From: Candidatus Thermokryptus mobilis
Lineage (GTDB): Bacteria > Bacteroidota > Ignavibacteria > Kryptoniales > Kryptoniaceae
DNA length: 64,000 nt
NCBI RefSeq assembly: GCF_900070205.1
Contig: NZ_FAOO01000007.1
Location: 20,195 to 84,194, forward strand
Reading direction: 5' to 3'
The translations under genes and the position numbers were made by a program. This document shows positions 16,538 to 25,801 of the stretch, one piece after another. The notes below the pieces were generated by a model. It was not told the origin of the DNA. It was given only the letters and a program-made list of their open reading frames with translations, and ran no database searches. Positions within the stretch are counted from its first letter, which is position 1. The number at the start of each line of letters is the position of its first letter.

Positions 16538-17953
16538 ATGAGGTTAATCAAAATTTTAATCCTTGCTTTAATTTTTGTCTTTTTCTCCACAAGTGATGTA
16601 TTTGCAATAGAATACGAGATTTTGCCCGTTAATCCAGTGATGATCGCTCCTTTCATTATTTTACTTCTTGCGATTGCGATCATGCCTTTCATAAATAGAC
16701 ACTGGTGGGAGCATAATTATCCGTTCGTTTCATTTGCGCTTGGTGCTATAACGGTTGTTTATTACTTTTTTATTTTGAAGAACGCTCCTCGTATGATTCA
16801 CACTGCGATAGAATATGTAAGTTTCATCTCTTTAATTGGGTCTCTTTTCGTTGTCGCTGGTGGAATTCATATAAGGATAAAGGGTAGGTCAACACCTCTT
16901 TCAAATGTGATTATGCTTGGTATTGGCGCAGTGATTTCAAATTTATTGGGGACGACAGGTGCATCAATGGTTTTGATAAGACCGTATATAAGGGTTAACA
17001 AGTATAGAATTTCTGGTTATCACATCGTCTTTTTTATATTCATTGTTTCAAACATCGGTGGTATGTTAACTCCGATAGGTGATCCGCCGTTGTTTCTCGG
17101 GTATTTGAAGGGGGTGCCTTTCTTCTGGGTTATAACCAGGGTTTGGTATATTTGGGCTATGGCTGTTGGACTTGTTCTTTTGGTTTTTTATTTGATTGAT
17201 AGATACAATTTTAAAAAGTTGCCCGATACGATGGAGCTTGAAATTGAAGCAAAGGGAGAACAAGCGGTTGTTGAGGGCTTACACAATGTTATTTTCTTGT
17301 TGATAATTCTTGGCGCTGTTTTCCTTGAGGAGCCAATTCGGGAGATAATTATGATTTCTTCAGCCGTTGCAAGTTATCTTACCACGAAGAGAGAGATTCA
17401 CGAAAGAAATGATTTTAATTTCATACCGATAAAAGAGGTAGCGATTTTATTTGCTGGAATTTTTGCGACGATGGTCCCGGCGCTTGATTGGCTTGAGCTT
17501 AACGCTGAAAAACTCGGCATAACTCATCCAGGGCAGTTTTTCTGGGGAACAGGAATTCTTTCAAGTTTTCTTGACAATGCTCCAACATATCTTAACTTTT
17601 TAAGCGCAGCTTTTGGTCTACACGGTTTGAGTGTTGATAACCCAATGCATATGAAAGCGATGCTTGGGATGTTGAATCCGAACGACTTAAGCCATCTACA
17701 GGTGCTTCACAATGCAAATGTCTTCCCTGTGACGGAACAGTCCTGGAAGTATGTGCAGGCGATCTCGGTCTCAGCTGTTCTGTTTGGAGCGATGACTTAC
17801 ATAGGCAATGGTCCAAACTTCATGGTCAAATCAATAGCGGAGCAGGCACATATTAAGATGCCGAGTTTCTTCGGTTATATGGTCAAGTATTCTATCCCGA
17901 TCCTTATACCGATTTTTGCTCTTATTTGGTATCTGTTTTTCAGGGTTTATTGA
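16538..17953 (+). CDS. nhaD: NhaD-type Na+/H+ antiporter (ArsB/NhaD, IT superfamily) inserted in the nuo operon
   Basis: The protein is 471 residues from the ATG at 16538, which follows GAGGAAGAAG; a TTG at 16514 would extend it by eight acidic residues. The N-terminus is a hydrophobic signal-like segment (MRLIKILILALIFVFF). About 12 membrane helices follow. Two motifs typical of this antiporter family are clear: SNIGGMLTPIGDPPLFLGYL near residue 170 and SSFLDNAPTYLNFLSAAFG in the second half, with GNGPNFMVKSIAEQAHIKMP near the C-terminus. Members exchange Na+ for H+ across the inner membrane; some relatives carry organic acids, so the ion is inferred. Its place between nuoM and nuoN, with 21-27 nt gaps on each side, argues that it is expressed with complex I. 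Confidence 0.85.
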   Translation: MRLIKILILALIFVFFSTSDVFAIEYEILPVNPVMIAPFIILLLAIAIMPFINRHWWEHNYPFVSFALGAITVVYYFFILKNAPRMIHTAIEYVSFISLIGSLFVVAGGIHIRIKGRSTPLSNVIMLGIGAVISNLLGTTGASMVLIRPYIRVNKYRISGYHIVFFIFIVSNIGGMLTPIGDPPLFLGYLKGVPFFWVITRVWYIWAMAVGLVLLVFYLIDRYNFKKLPDTMELEIEAKGEQAVVEGLHNVIFLLIILGAVFLEEPIREIIMISSAVASYLTTKREIHERNDFNFIPIKEVAILFAGIFATMVPALDWLELNAEKLGITHPGQFFWGTGILSSFLDNAPTYLNFLSAAFGLHGLSVDNPMHMKAMLGMLNPNDLSHLQVLHNANVFPVTEQSWKYVQAISVSAVLFGAMTYIGNGPNFMVKSIAEQAHIKMPSFFGYMVKYSIPILIPIFALIWYLFFRVY

Positions 17954-17974
17954 AAAGTAATTTTTAAGGGAAAA

Positions 17975-19411
17975 ATGAACCTTTATCAGGACTTAATTGG
18001 AATTTCACCTGTGGTTGCAGTATCATTGACTGCGTTAGTTGTTGTTTTAATTGAAGCACTTTTAAGAAAAAGTGAAAATGTGAGCTTTTGGGTAAGCATA
18101 TTTGGACTTTTGGTTTCAGGATATTTGGCAGTTTATACTTATCCTATGTATTCAACGGCGTTTAACGGTATGATGGCTGTTGGTGGTTATGCGAGTTTTT
18201 TTGATTTCGTCTTTGTAATCGGTGCGTTGTTGACGATTTTGCTGTCAAAGGATTACCTCGTCAAAAGAAGGGTCAATTACGGTGAGTTTTATGTGATAGT
18301 TTTATTTGCTACATCAGGGATGATGTTCCTTGCATCTGGGCTTGACTTGATAATAACTTTTCTTGGGATTGAGTTGATGTCAATTTCGCTTTATGTTCTT
18401 TCTGCATTTATTCGCACAGATCCGAAGTCAAATGAAGCTGGTTTAAAATATCTTTTGCTTGGGGCTTTCGCCACAGGATTTTTGCTATTTGGAATTGCTT
18501 TTATCTATGGAAGCACTGCTACGACGAATTTAAAAATCATCTCTGCGAATTTTGGAAATTATCAATCGGATTTTTTGTTTTGGTTTGGCGCTGGGCTTAT
18601 ACTTGTTGGTTTTTCGTTTAAAGTCGCAGCTGTTCCTTTCCATATGTGGGCTCCCGATGCTTATGAAGGTGCTCCAACGCCAGCAAGCGGTTTTATGTCA
18701 GCGGTTTCAAAAGCGTCAGCGTTTGCTGCATTTGTTCTCGTTTTTATATTCGGGTTCAATGGAGGAAATGAAGAGATAAGAAAAGCAATTGCGCTTATAT
18801 CTTCTCTTTCAATGATACTTGGCAATGTTATTGCAATCTCACAGACAAACATAAAAAGAATGCTTGCATATTCAAGTATAGCTCATGCGGGTTATATTTT
18901 GATCGGACTTGCATCTGCAAATGAAATGGGGAAGCAGGGGATTCTTTATTATTCTTTGGCTTATGTTTTAATGCAAGTTGGTGCTTTTGGTGTTGCTTCA
19001 ATTGTTGAAAAAGAAGAAGGCAAAGCACTTGAGATAAAAGATTATATTGGGCTTGGGCATAGGAAACCTTTGCTTGGTGTTTTGATGTCAGTTTTTATGT
19101 TTGCTTTGACCGGATTTCCACCTTTTGCTGGTTTCGTTGGAAAGTATTATCTTTTCGCTTCCGCTGTTCAAGCGAGTATGACTTGGCTTGCGGTACTTGG
19201 CGTTGTTGCAACTCTTGTCTCAGTTTATTACTATTTGAATGTCGTCGTAAATATGTATCTGAAAGAGCCAAGCCCAGAGGTTGCGGTTAATCCAGGCGAT
19301 ATGAAAATTTCGGTTTTTGGGAAAATAGCAATTTTGGGCTCATCTTTTGGTGTCTTTATAATTGGGATTATGCCGAGTTTAGTGATGAGATTTTTTGAAA
19401 AATTGTTTTAA
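17975..19411 (+). CDS. nuoN: NADH-quinone oxidoreductase subunit N
   Basis: The protein is 478 residues with about 14 membrane helices, the third antiporter-like subunit of complex I and the one next to NuoK. Channel residues are present: Glu in LGIELMSISLYVL and Lys in FSFKVAAVPFHMWAPDAYEG, followed by APTPASGFMSAVSKASAFAA. It closes the complex I part of this operon; the metabolite-repair gene follows after 27 nt. Confidence 0.95.
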   Translation: MNLYQDLIGISPVVAVSLTALVVVLIEALLRKSENVSFWVSIFGLLVSGYLAVYTYPMYSTAFNGMMAVGGYASFFDFVFVIGALLTILLSKDYLVKRRVNYGEFYVIVLFATSGMMFLASGLDLIITFLGIELMSISLYVLSAFIRTDPKSNEAGLKYLLLGAFATGFLLFGIAFIYGSTATTNLKIISANFGNYQSDFLFWFGAGLILVGFSFKVAAVPFHMWAPDAYEGAPTPASGFMSAVSKASAFAAFVLVFIFGFNGGNEEIRKAIALISSLSMILGNVIAISQTNIKRMLAYSSIAHAGYILIGLASANEMGKQGILYYSLAYVLMQVGAFGVASIVEKEEGKALEIKDYIGLGHRKPLLGVLMSVFMFALTGFPPFAGFVGKYYLFASAVQASMTWLAVLGVVATLVSVYYYLNVVVNMYLKEPSPEVAVNPGDMKISVFGKIAILGSSFGVFIIGIMPSLVMRFFEKLF

Positions 19412-19438
19412 TTTAAAAGAAAGAACTTGGTGTGATTT

Positions 19439-21016
19439 ATGCTTTTGATTGCAACATCTGAAGAAATGAAAAAGTGCGATAATTATGCGATAGAGACGCT
19501 CGGGATCCCGGGAATTTTGCTTATGGAGAATGCCGCTAATGGAGTCGTTGGTTCAATGTTACTTAAATATGGTGGAGTTGTTGGGAAAAATGTTTTTGTT
19601 TTTTGTGGCAGTGGTAACAATGGCGGTGATGGGCTTGCTGTTGCAAGAAGGTTGTTCAGTATGGGTGGAAATATCTATATATTCTTGCTTTCCGAACCGG
19701 AAAAATTGCGCGGGGACGCAAAATTTAACTATGAGATGGCGCTTAAAATTCAAAAGGCTAAAAGCAAAGATGATGTTTTTGAAATCGTTCAACTTAAAGA
19801 TGTCAGCGAGTTAAATTATTATCCGCGACCGAATTTGATAATTGACGCTATTTTCGGAACTGGTTTTAAAGGGCGCGTTCAAGGTTTGTTTTATGATGTG
19901 ATAAATTGGATAAATCAACAGAAGATTTTCACCATTTCAATTGACATTCCATCCGGCTTGGATGCTGATACTGGAGATGTCGGTGATATAGCAGTCAGAG
20001 CCGATGTGACAGCAACTATGGGTTTGATAAAAACGGGACTTGTTTTAAACCTCGGGAAAATTTTGCCCGGGAAGGTTTATATAGTTGATCTAAGCATCCC
20101 GAGTTTCGTTTATAAGAAGTTCGGGATTAAGACATTTTATGTTGAGCAAGCTGACATAAAGAAAAGGATGCCGTATAGACCTTTTAATGCTCACAAGTAT
20201 AGTTGTGGGAAAATTTTTGCGCTTGTCGGTTCCCCAGGCTTGACAGGAGCAGCTACAATGTCAACTCTTTCAGCGATGAAAGTTGGCGCTGGTGCAGTTA
20301 TCGCTGGTGTTCCGGAAAGTTTAGCTCCGATTCTTGAATCAAAATTAACCGAGGTTATGAAACTACCTCTTCCGGAGACAAATGAGCATACAATCGGATG
20401 GAATGCGCTTGACTTAATTGAGGAACATATTGATTGGGCTGATGTTTTGATAATTGGTCCTGGGCTTTCAAAAAATTACGAGACGAAGCAGGTAATTTTA
20501 AACATTTTGAAGAGGTTAAATAAAAAGGCGGTCATAGATGCAGATGGCTTGAATGCCCTTGTTGACAATTTGAATATTTTGAAAACGCTTAATGCTGAAA
20601 TTGTCTTAACACCTCATCATGGTGAGTTTTCCCGTCTAACTGATTTACCATTGGAGAAAATCAGGAGGCATAAAATTGATGTTGCGCGGGATTTCGCTAT
20701 GGAATATAAAGTTGTCCTTGTTTTAAAGGGGGATACAACGGTTGTTGCAACTCCAAATGGAGAGGTTTATGTCAATCCAACTGGAAACCCGGGGATGGCA
20801 ACCGCTGGAAGCGGTGATGTCTTAACAGGAATGATAGCTGGATTTATGGCGCAAGGATTAAGTGCAGTTGACGCTTCTATTTGTGGCGTTTATCTTCACG
20901 GGCTTGCGGGTGATTTGGCTCGCGATAAAATCGGTGAATTGCCTATGATGGCAATGGATATACTTAACATGATCCCCGATGCTATTTCAAAAGTTATGAA
21001 AGAAGAGAAGGGGTGA
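19439..21016 (+). CDS. nnrD: Bifunctional NAD(P)H-hydrate epimerase / ADP-dependent dehydratase
   Basis: The protein is 525 residues with the two usual fused domains. Residues ~1-215 are the YjeF-N epimerase (GSGNNGGDGLAVARRL and DAIFGTGFKGRVQGLFYDVI). Residues ~235-520 are the ribokinase-like dehydratase (GSPGLTGAATMSTLSAMKVG, then NPTGNPGMATAGSGDVLTG with the catalytic Asp in GSGD). Together they repair hydrated NADH and NADPH. The gene directly follows nuoN, so the repair enzyme is made with the main NADH oxidase. It ends in a 4-nt overlap with the VanZ-like gene. Confidence 0.95.
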   Translation: MLLIATSEEMKKCDNYAIETLGIPGILLMENAANGVVGSMLLKYGGVVGKNVFVFCGSGNNGGDGLAVARRLFSMGGNIYIFLLSEPEKLRGDAKFNYEMALKIQKAKSKDDVFEIVQLKDVSELNYYPRPNLIIDAIFGTGFKGRVQGLFYDVINWINQQKIFTISIDIPSGLDADTGDVGDIAVRADVTATMGLIKTGLVLNLGKILPGKVYIVDLSIPSFVYKKFGIKTFYVEQADIKKRMPYRPFNAHKYSCGKIFALVGSPGLTGAATMSTLSAMKVGAGAVIAGVPESLAPILESKLTEVMKLPLPETNEHTIGWNALDLIEEHIDWADVLIIGPGLSKNYETKQVILNILKRLNKKAVIDADGLNALVDNLNILKTLNAEIVLTPHHGEFSRLTDLPLEKIRRHKIDVARDFAMEYKVVLVLKGDTTVVATPNGEVYVNPTGNPGMATAGSGDVLTGMIAGFMAQGLSAVDASICGVYLHGLAGDLARDKIGELPMMAMDILNMIPDAISKVMKEEKG

Positions 21017-21393
21017 AAAATTTTTTAAGGTATCAATTCCCAGCTCTGGTCTGGATGGGGTTAATCTTTTTGCTTTCTTCAGTCCCGGGGAGATACTTTC
21101 CGGAAAAGCCGTTTGATTTGTTTGATAAATTTGTCCATGCGAGTTTGTTTGGGGTTTTGAATTATTTGCTTTATCGTGGGTTTAAGTTTCAGGAGAAAAG
21201 TTTCTTCGTGAAAAGTTTTAGCATAGCGATAGCCTTTTTTATCTGTGTTATCTATGCAATTTTTGATGAACTGCATCAGGAATTTGTCCCAGGGAGAAGT
21301 CCGGATGCAACGGATGCTATGGCTGATATAATTGGAGCGGGCTTGACTTCTATTTATCTTTTGTTTTACAACTATAAAAACAAAAAATGTTGA
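21013..21393 (+). CDS. VanZ-like membrane protein
   Basis: The protein is 126 residues starting with GTG within the nnrD stop codon. It has about four membrane helices and the VanZ-family pattern: an N-terminal helix with LIFLLSSVPG, the segment FDKFVHASLFGVLNYLL, then AIFDELHQEFVPGRSPDATD ahead of the last helix. The biochemical role of stand-alone VanZ-like proteins is not settled. The position in a housekeeping operon gives no clear hint. Confidence 0.85.
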   Translation: MKNFLRYQFPALVWMGLIFLLSSVPGRYFPEKPFDLFDKFVHASLFGVLNYLLYRGFKFQEKSFFVKSFSIAIAFFICVIYAIFDELHQEFVPGRSPDATDAMADIIGAGLTSIYLLFYNYKNKKC

Positions 21394-21397
21394 AGCG

Positions 21398-21670
21398 ATG
21401 TCTTTGAAAATCATCCTAACGACATTTTTAGCAATTTTTCTCGCTGAGCTTGGAGATAAAACACAACTGGCTGTCTTGACTTTATCCGCTCAGACAAAAA
21501 AACCTATATCTGTTTTTCTTGGCGCTATAATTGCCTTCGCTGTTATAACATTGATCGGCGCAATTGCTGGAAATTTGATTACAAGGTTGATTCCGACGCA
21601 TATTATAGAAAAAATCGCAGCCATCGCTTTTATCATCATCGGAATTTTGATGTTTTTTGAAAAAATATAA
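21398..21670 (+). CDS. Half-size UPF0016/GDT1-family cation transporter
   Basis: The protein is 90 residues with three membrane helices. The signature E-x-G-D-[KR]-[TS] is present once, as ELGDKTQLAVLTLSAQ near residue 18. Full-length GDT1/TMEM165 proteins (Mn2+/Ca2+ transport) have two such halves. This gene encodes one half only, so it would have to work as a dimer with itself or with a partner encoded elsewhere; no second half is adjacent. Confidence 0.8.
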   Translation: MSLKIILTTFLAIFLAELGDKTQLAVLTLSAQTKKPISVFLGAIIAFAVITLIGAIAGNLITRLIPTHIIEKIAAIAFIIIGILMFFEKI

Positions 21671-21684
21671 AAGTTGAATTTGCC

Positions 21685-22590
21685 ATGTTTGGAAAACTTG
21701 GTTTTAAAGTCGGGCATTCAACAAATATCGTCGCTTTAACAGGTTGTACGGTTGTTTTATGTCCGGAGGGAACGCTTGGAAGTTGTTATGTTAGCGGGAA
21801 TGCTCCCGGGAGCAGGGAGCTTGAGCTTTTATCACCTGATATGACGGTTTCAGAGGTTCATGCGGTTGTGTTAACTGGAGGCAGTGCTTTTGGGCTTGCA
21901 AGCGCAGATGGGGTTGTCCGTTATCTTGAAAGCAACGGAATTGGGTATCAAACCCCTTGGGCAAAAATTCCTATTGTCCCTTGCGCAGTTGTTTATGACT
22001 TAAATGTGGGAAATCCAAATGTTAGACCCACCGCTGAGGATGGCTACAAAGCGTGTTTAACTGCAAGTAGCGATTTTGAAACTGGTCTCGTTGGTGCTGG
22101 AACTGGCACGACAGTCGGAAAATGGGCTGGGTTTGATTACAGGATGAATGGGGGACTTGGTTTTTCAATCGTTCAGGTTGACGATTTAATAGTTTCAGCA
22201 ATAGCGGTTGTGAATTCCGTTGGAGATGTCGTTGATGAAAATGGGAAGATAATCGCCGGCGCAAGAAAAGATGCTAAATTCCTTGGTGAAGAAGTGAAAT
22301 TTAGATTCGCAACCCAAAGGAGAATTCAATTTGGGACGAACACCACGCTTGCTTGTGTTATGACAAATGCGAAATTGACGAAGCTTGAAGCATATAAAGT
22401 TTCAAAGCGAGCTGATGCCGGGATTTCAAGGGCTATAAGACCAGCGCATACAAGCTATGATGGCGATGTCGTCTTTACGCTTTCAACGGGTCAGATTGAG
22501 ACCGAGTTTGAAATTGTTGCTGAGCTTTCTGCCTATGTTGTAGCTGAGGCGATAAGGGATGCGGTAAAGAAGTCAAATCAAGAGTTTTAA
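21685..22590 (+). CDS. P1 family (DmpA-like) self-processing aminopeptidase
   Basis: The protein is 301 residues. It shows the P1/DmpA fold: VLTGGSAFGLASADGVVRYL in the first third, GLVGAGTGTTVGKWAG in the middle and the putative autocleavage site in FGTNTTLACVMTNAKLTK, where the second Thr would become the N-terminal nucleophile. Family members include L-aminopeptidase D-Ala-esterase and beta-peptidyl aminopeptidases. There is no signal peptide, so it is cytoplasmic. The natural substrate is unknown. Confidence 0.88.
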   Translation: MFGKLGFKVGHSTNIVALTGCTVVLCPEGTLGSCYVSGNAPGSRELELLSPDMTVSEVHAVVLTGGSAFGLASADGVVRYLESNGIGYQTPWAKIPIVPCAVVYDLNVGNPNVRPTAEDGYKACLTASSDFETGLVGAGTGTTVGKWAGFDYRMNGGLGFSIVQVDDLIVSAIAVVNSVGDVVDENGKIIAGARKDAKFLGEEVKFRFATQRRIQFGTNTTLACVMTNAKLTKLEAYKVSKRADAGISRAIRPAHTSYDGDVVFTLSTGQIETEFEIVAELSAYVVAEAIRDAVKKSNQEF

Positions 22591-22659
22591 CATCGCTTGA
22601 AATTTTTAATTCAGTTTCCGAAATTATTTAAAAGTCAAAAACAAAATTTGAGGTTCAAA

Positions 22660-23448
22660 ATGAAGGAGATGATTTTCTTATCTTTGATTCTTCTCGTCGT
22701 GTTTGCCGGGGTTGTGACCTCGGCTGAGAAAAAGGGAAAGTTTAAAGGTGTTGAAGTTACTTGGCTTGGGCATGCAGCTTTCCTTTTGAAGTCGCCAAAC
22801 GGTAAAGTTATTTTAATTGATCCTTGGCTTGATAATCCGAAAGCGCCTGAATCCGCGAAGGAAATTTCAAAAGTTGACTTGATACTTTTAACTCACGGAC
22901 ACTTTGACCATGTTGGTTCTGCGCCAGAACTTGCGAAGAAAACAGGTTCAAAGGTTGTCTGCATATTTGAAGTGTCAAGATATTTAGCTAAACAAGGTGT
23001 GGCTGAAGAACAATTAATTGGGATGAATTATTCTGGTACCGTCAATGTTGATGGGATTAAAGTTACAATGGTTCCAGCGGTTCATAGCTCGGGAATTTCA
23101 GATGGTAATAATATAGTTGAGGGTGGGAATCCAGCTGGTTTCATCGTTGAGTTTGAAAATGGATTTAAAGTTTATCACACCGGTGACACGGGTTTATTTG
23201 GCGATATGGACCTTATAGGGAAACTTTACAAGCCAGACCTTATGCTTGTTTGCATTGGCGGTCATTTCACCATGGGTCCAAGGGAAGCAGCTGAGGCGAT
23301 AAAACTTGTTAAGCCCAAGTTTGTTATCCCCATGCATTATGGAACTTTCCCTATACTTGCTGGGACGCCAGCGGAGTTAAAAAAGTATTTGCCTGCGGAT
23401 TTGAAGAAATCTGTCATTGAGTTAAATCCTGGTGAGACGGCTAATTAA
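22660..23448 (+). CDS. Exported metallo-beta-lactamase-fold hydrolase (UPF0173/UlaG-like)
   Basis: The protein is 262 residues from the ATG at 22660, chosen because it begins a good signal peptide (MKEMIFLSLILLVVFAGV, then VTSA). The mature part is a metal-dependent hydrolase of the UPF0173/UlaG-like group: VTWLGHAAFLLKSPNGKVIL, LIDPWLDNPKAP, the metal motif THGHFDHVG, HTGDTGLFGDMDLIG and the final PMHYGTFPIL. Most relatives are cytoplasmic, so export is unusual. The substrate is not known. Confidence 0.87.
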   Translation: MKEMIFLSLILLVVFAGVVTSAEKKGKFKGVEVTWLGHAAFLLKSPNGKVILIDPWLDNPKAPESAKEISKVDLILLTHGHFDHVGSAPELAKKTGSKVVCIFEVSRYLAKQGVAEEQLIGMNYSGTVNVDGIKVTMVPAVHSSGISDGNNIVEGGNPAGFIVEFENGFKVYHTGDTGLFGDMDLIGKLYKPDLMLVCIGGHFTMGPREAAEAIKLVKPKFVIPMHYGTFPILAGTPAELKKYLPADLKKSVIELNPGETAN

Positions 23449-23477
23449 CATTTGTTGAAAACAAAAATTTGATTTAA

Positions 23478-24455
23478 ATGGGAAGGAAGATTGTTTTAAG
23501 TGGGATGAGACCTACAGGTAAACTTCATCTCGGACATTTAGTTGGTGTCCTTGAAAATTGGGTTGATCTACAAAAAAATCATAACTGCTTTTTTCTCATA
23601 GCTGATTATCACGCTTTGACGACAAATGTAGATACTTCGGGGATTTATGAGAACTCAATTGAGATGTTGATAGATTGGCTTGCTTCTGGTATAGACCCTG
23701 AAGTGAGCCCTGTTTTCAGGCAGTCACAGGTTAAAGAACATGCTGAGTTGCACTTGATATTTTCAATGCTTATAAGTGTTTCGCGACTTGAAAGAAATCC
23801 AACATTGAAAGAGCAGGTGAGGGACCTTCAACTTGACAATATAACTTATGGTCATCTCGGTTATCCTGTTTTACAAGCTGCTGATATTTTGCTTTACAAA
23901 GGGGAACTCGTTCCAGTTGGCGAGGACCAACTCCCGCATGTTGAGATAACAAGAGACATTGCAAGGCGTTTTAATCAGGTCTATGGAGAGGTTTTCCCTG
24001 AGCCAGAACCTCTTCTCACGGAATTCGCACGACTTCCAGGTCTTGATGGAAAGAGAATGAGTAAATCGCTTGGAAATACTATCTTGATTTCCGATCCATC
24101 TGATGAAATCAAAAGTAAAATGAAAAAAGCATTTACAGACCCACAAAAAATTTACAAAGGCGACCCTGGAAGACCAGATATATGTCTTGTTTTCACTTAT
24201 CACAAGAAATTCAATCCCGATGAAGTCCCTGAAATAAGGAAGGGTTGTGAATCGGGTCAGCTTGGTTGTGTTGAGTGTAAGGCAAGATGTGCTGAAAAAA
24301 TAATTGAATTTTTAAGACCGATCCAAGATAAGCGGAAGTATTTTGAATCGCATAGAGAAGAGGTGAAGGAGATTTTAGCATCCGGGGAGGAAAGGGCGCG
24401 CATAGTTGCGCAAAAGACCATGGATGAAGTTCATAAAGCAATGAAGATGGGATAG
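23478..24455 (+). CDS. trpS: Tryptophanyl-tRNA synthetase
   Basis: The protein is 325 residues, normal for bacterial TrpRS. The class I signatures are clear: PTGKLHLGHLVG (HIGH motif) near residue 12 and KRMSKSLGN (KMSKS) near residue 195, with GEDQLPHVEITRDIARRFN between them. It charges tRNA-Trp. It lies 29 nt after the previous gene and 3 nt before scpA. Confidence 0.97.
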   Translation: MGRKIVLSGMRPTGKLHLGHLVGVLENWVDLQKNHNCFFLIADYHALTTNVDTSGIYENSIEMLIDWLASGIDPEVSPVFRQSQVKEHAELHLIFSMLISVSRLERNPTLKEQVRDLQLDNITYGHLGYPVLQAADILLYKGELVPVGEDQLPHVEITRDIARRFNQVYGEVFPEPEPLLTEFARLPGLDGKRMSKSLGNTILISDPSDEIKSKMKKAFTDPQKIYKGDPGRPDICLVFTYHKKFNPDEVPEIRKGCESGQLGCVECKARCAEKIIEFLRPIQDKRKYFESHREEVKEILASGEERARIVAQKTMDEVHKAMKMG

Positions 24456-24458
24456 GGA

Positions 24459-25202
24459 ATGAAATACAAAATTAAATTGCCGTATTTTGAAGGACCGCTT
24501 GACCTTCTCTTGTTTTTCGTCAAGCGTGACGAACTTAACATCTACGACATCCCGATCGCTAAGATAACAAGGGAATTTCTTGAATACATTCATCTTATGC
24601 AGATGCTTGACCTTGAAGTTGCGAGCGAGTTTATAGTTATGGCATCAACTCTCATGCAGATAAAGGCGAAGATGCTTTTACCAAAGCCAGAAGTTGAAAG
24701 TGAAGAAGAGGAAGAAGATCCAAGGGCTGAGCTTGCAAGGCGACTCGCTGAATATAAAAAGTTTAAAGAACTTGCCTCTGAATTTAGTAAGATGGAAGAT
24801 GAAGCGGGAAAGATTTTTTACAGGGGCTATTTTAAAAATGACGCAAGGGATTATTTTGATGGAGATGAGGAGTTCTTAAAGGATGTTTCGCTTTTTGACC
24901 TTTTGACTGCGTTTAAGAGAGCGCTTGAAGGCGCAAGGGAAGCGGTTTATCACGAAATTGAGACGCAAAATTATAAAGTTGAGGACGAGATGGAAAATAT
25001 ACTCAATAGATTGAAGTTCAAGCGTAAGTTTTCCTTCAATGAGATAATTGATTCATATGTTGAAAAGGCGAGGATAATTGTCGCTTTCCTTGCTTTGTTG
25101 GAGCTTGCGAGGTTGAAGAAGATAAGAATTTCGCAAGAAGAGGTTTTTGGTGAACTTATAATTGAGGATGCCTCTCAGGGGTGGATGGTGAACGCAATTT
25201 AA
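24459..25202 (+). CDS. scpA: Segregation and condensation protein A
   Basis: The protein is 247 residues, the kleisin of the bacterial Smc-ScpAB condensin. The N-terminus shows the family signature (LPYFEGPLDLLLFFVKRDEL, then NIYDIPIAKITREFLEYI and MASTLMQIKAKMLLP). An acidic linker (EEEEED) separates it from the C-terminal winged helix that contacts the Smc head. scpB starts 22 nt before its end, so the two are translationally coupled. Confidence 0.95.
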   Translation: MKYKIKLPYFEGPLDLLLFFVKRDELNIYDIPIAKITREFLEYIHLMQMLDLEVASEFIVMASTLMQIKAKMLLPKPEVESEEEEEDPRAELARRLAEYKKFKELASEFSKMEDEAGKIFYRGYFKNDARDYFDGDEEFLKDVSLFDLLTAFKRALEGAREAVYHEIETQNYKVEDEMENILNRLKFKRKFSFNEIIDSYVEKARIIVAFLALLELARLKKIRISQEEVFGELIIEDASQGWMVNAI

Positions 25203-25801
25203 AACAAAATCAACCTGCTTCAGTGGGAAATTTAAAATCAATAGTTGAAGCTTTGATATTCGCATCGGATGTGCCATTGAGCTTGAAGCAGATTAAAGAA
25301 ATAATCGACGAGCCCTCAAAGAAATTTCTTTCAGAGAACGGTTCTTCAACCATAACTGAAGAAGATGTTAAGAAGGCGATAGATGATTTGAATCTAGAGT
25401 ATTCCGAGAGAGGTTCGTCTTTCAGGATAATTGAAATTGCTGGTGGTTATCAATTTGCTACTTTGCCTGAATTTGCTAAGTGGGTTGGGAAACTTTTCAA
25501 AGAAAGGAGCAAGAAGAAGCTTTCACAAGCTGCTCTTGAAACGCTTGCGATAATAGCGTATAAACAACCGATAAGCAAGCCCGAAATTGAATCAATTCGT
25601 GGCGTAAATGTTGACCATGTGATTAAAAACCTGCTTGAGAGGAAACTCATAACGATAGTTGGACGAGCTGAAACCATTGGAAGACCTCTTCTTTATGGGA
25701 CGACGCGAGAGTTTTTGAAGTATTTCGGTTTGAAAAATTTATCCGATCTTCCGAAACCAACTGAAATTGAAGAGATTATATCTGGAGACGACGAGCAATG
25801 A
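25181..25801 (+). CDS. scpB: Segregation and condensation protein B
   Basis: The protein is 206 residues, containing tandem winged helices: LKSIVEALIFASDVPLSLKQ at the start and the conserved ALETLAIIAYKQPISKPEIE, then IRGVNVDHVIKNLLERKLI. ScpB dimers bind ScpA and regulate Smc in chromosome segregation. The C-terminal tail ends ISGDDEQ. It overlaps scpA by 22 nt and rluB by 4 nt. Confidence 0.95.
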   Translation: MDGERNLKQNQPASVGNLKSIVEALIFASDVPLSLKQIKEIIDEPSKKFLSENGSSTITEEDVKKAIDDLNLEYSERGSSFRIIEIAGGYQFATLPEFAKWVGKLFKERSKKKLSQAALETLAIIAYKQPISKPEIESIRGVNVDHVIKNLLERKLITIVGRAETIGRPLLYGTTREFLKYFGLKNLSDLPKPTEIEEIISGDDEQ

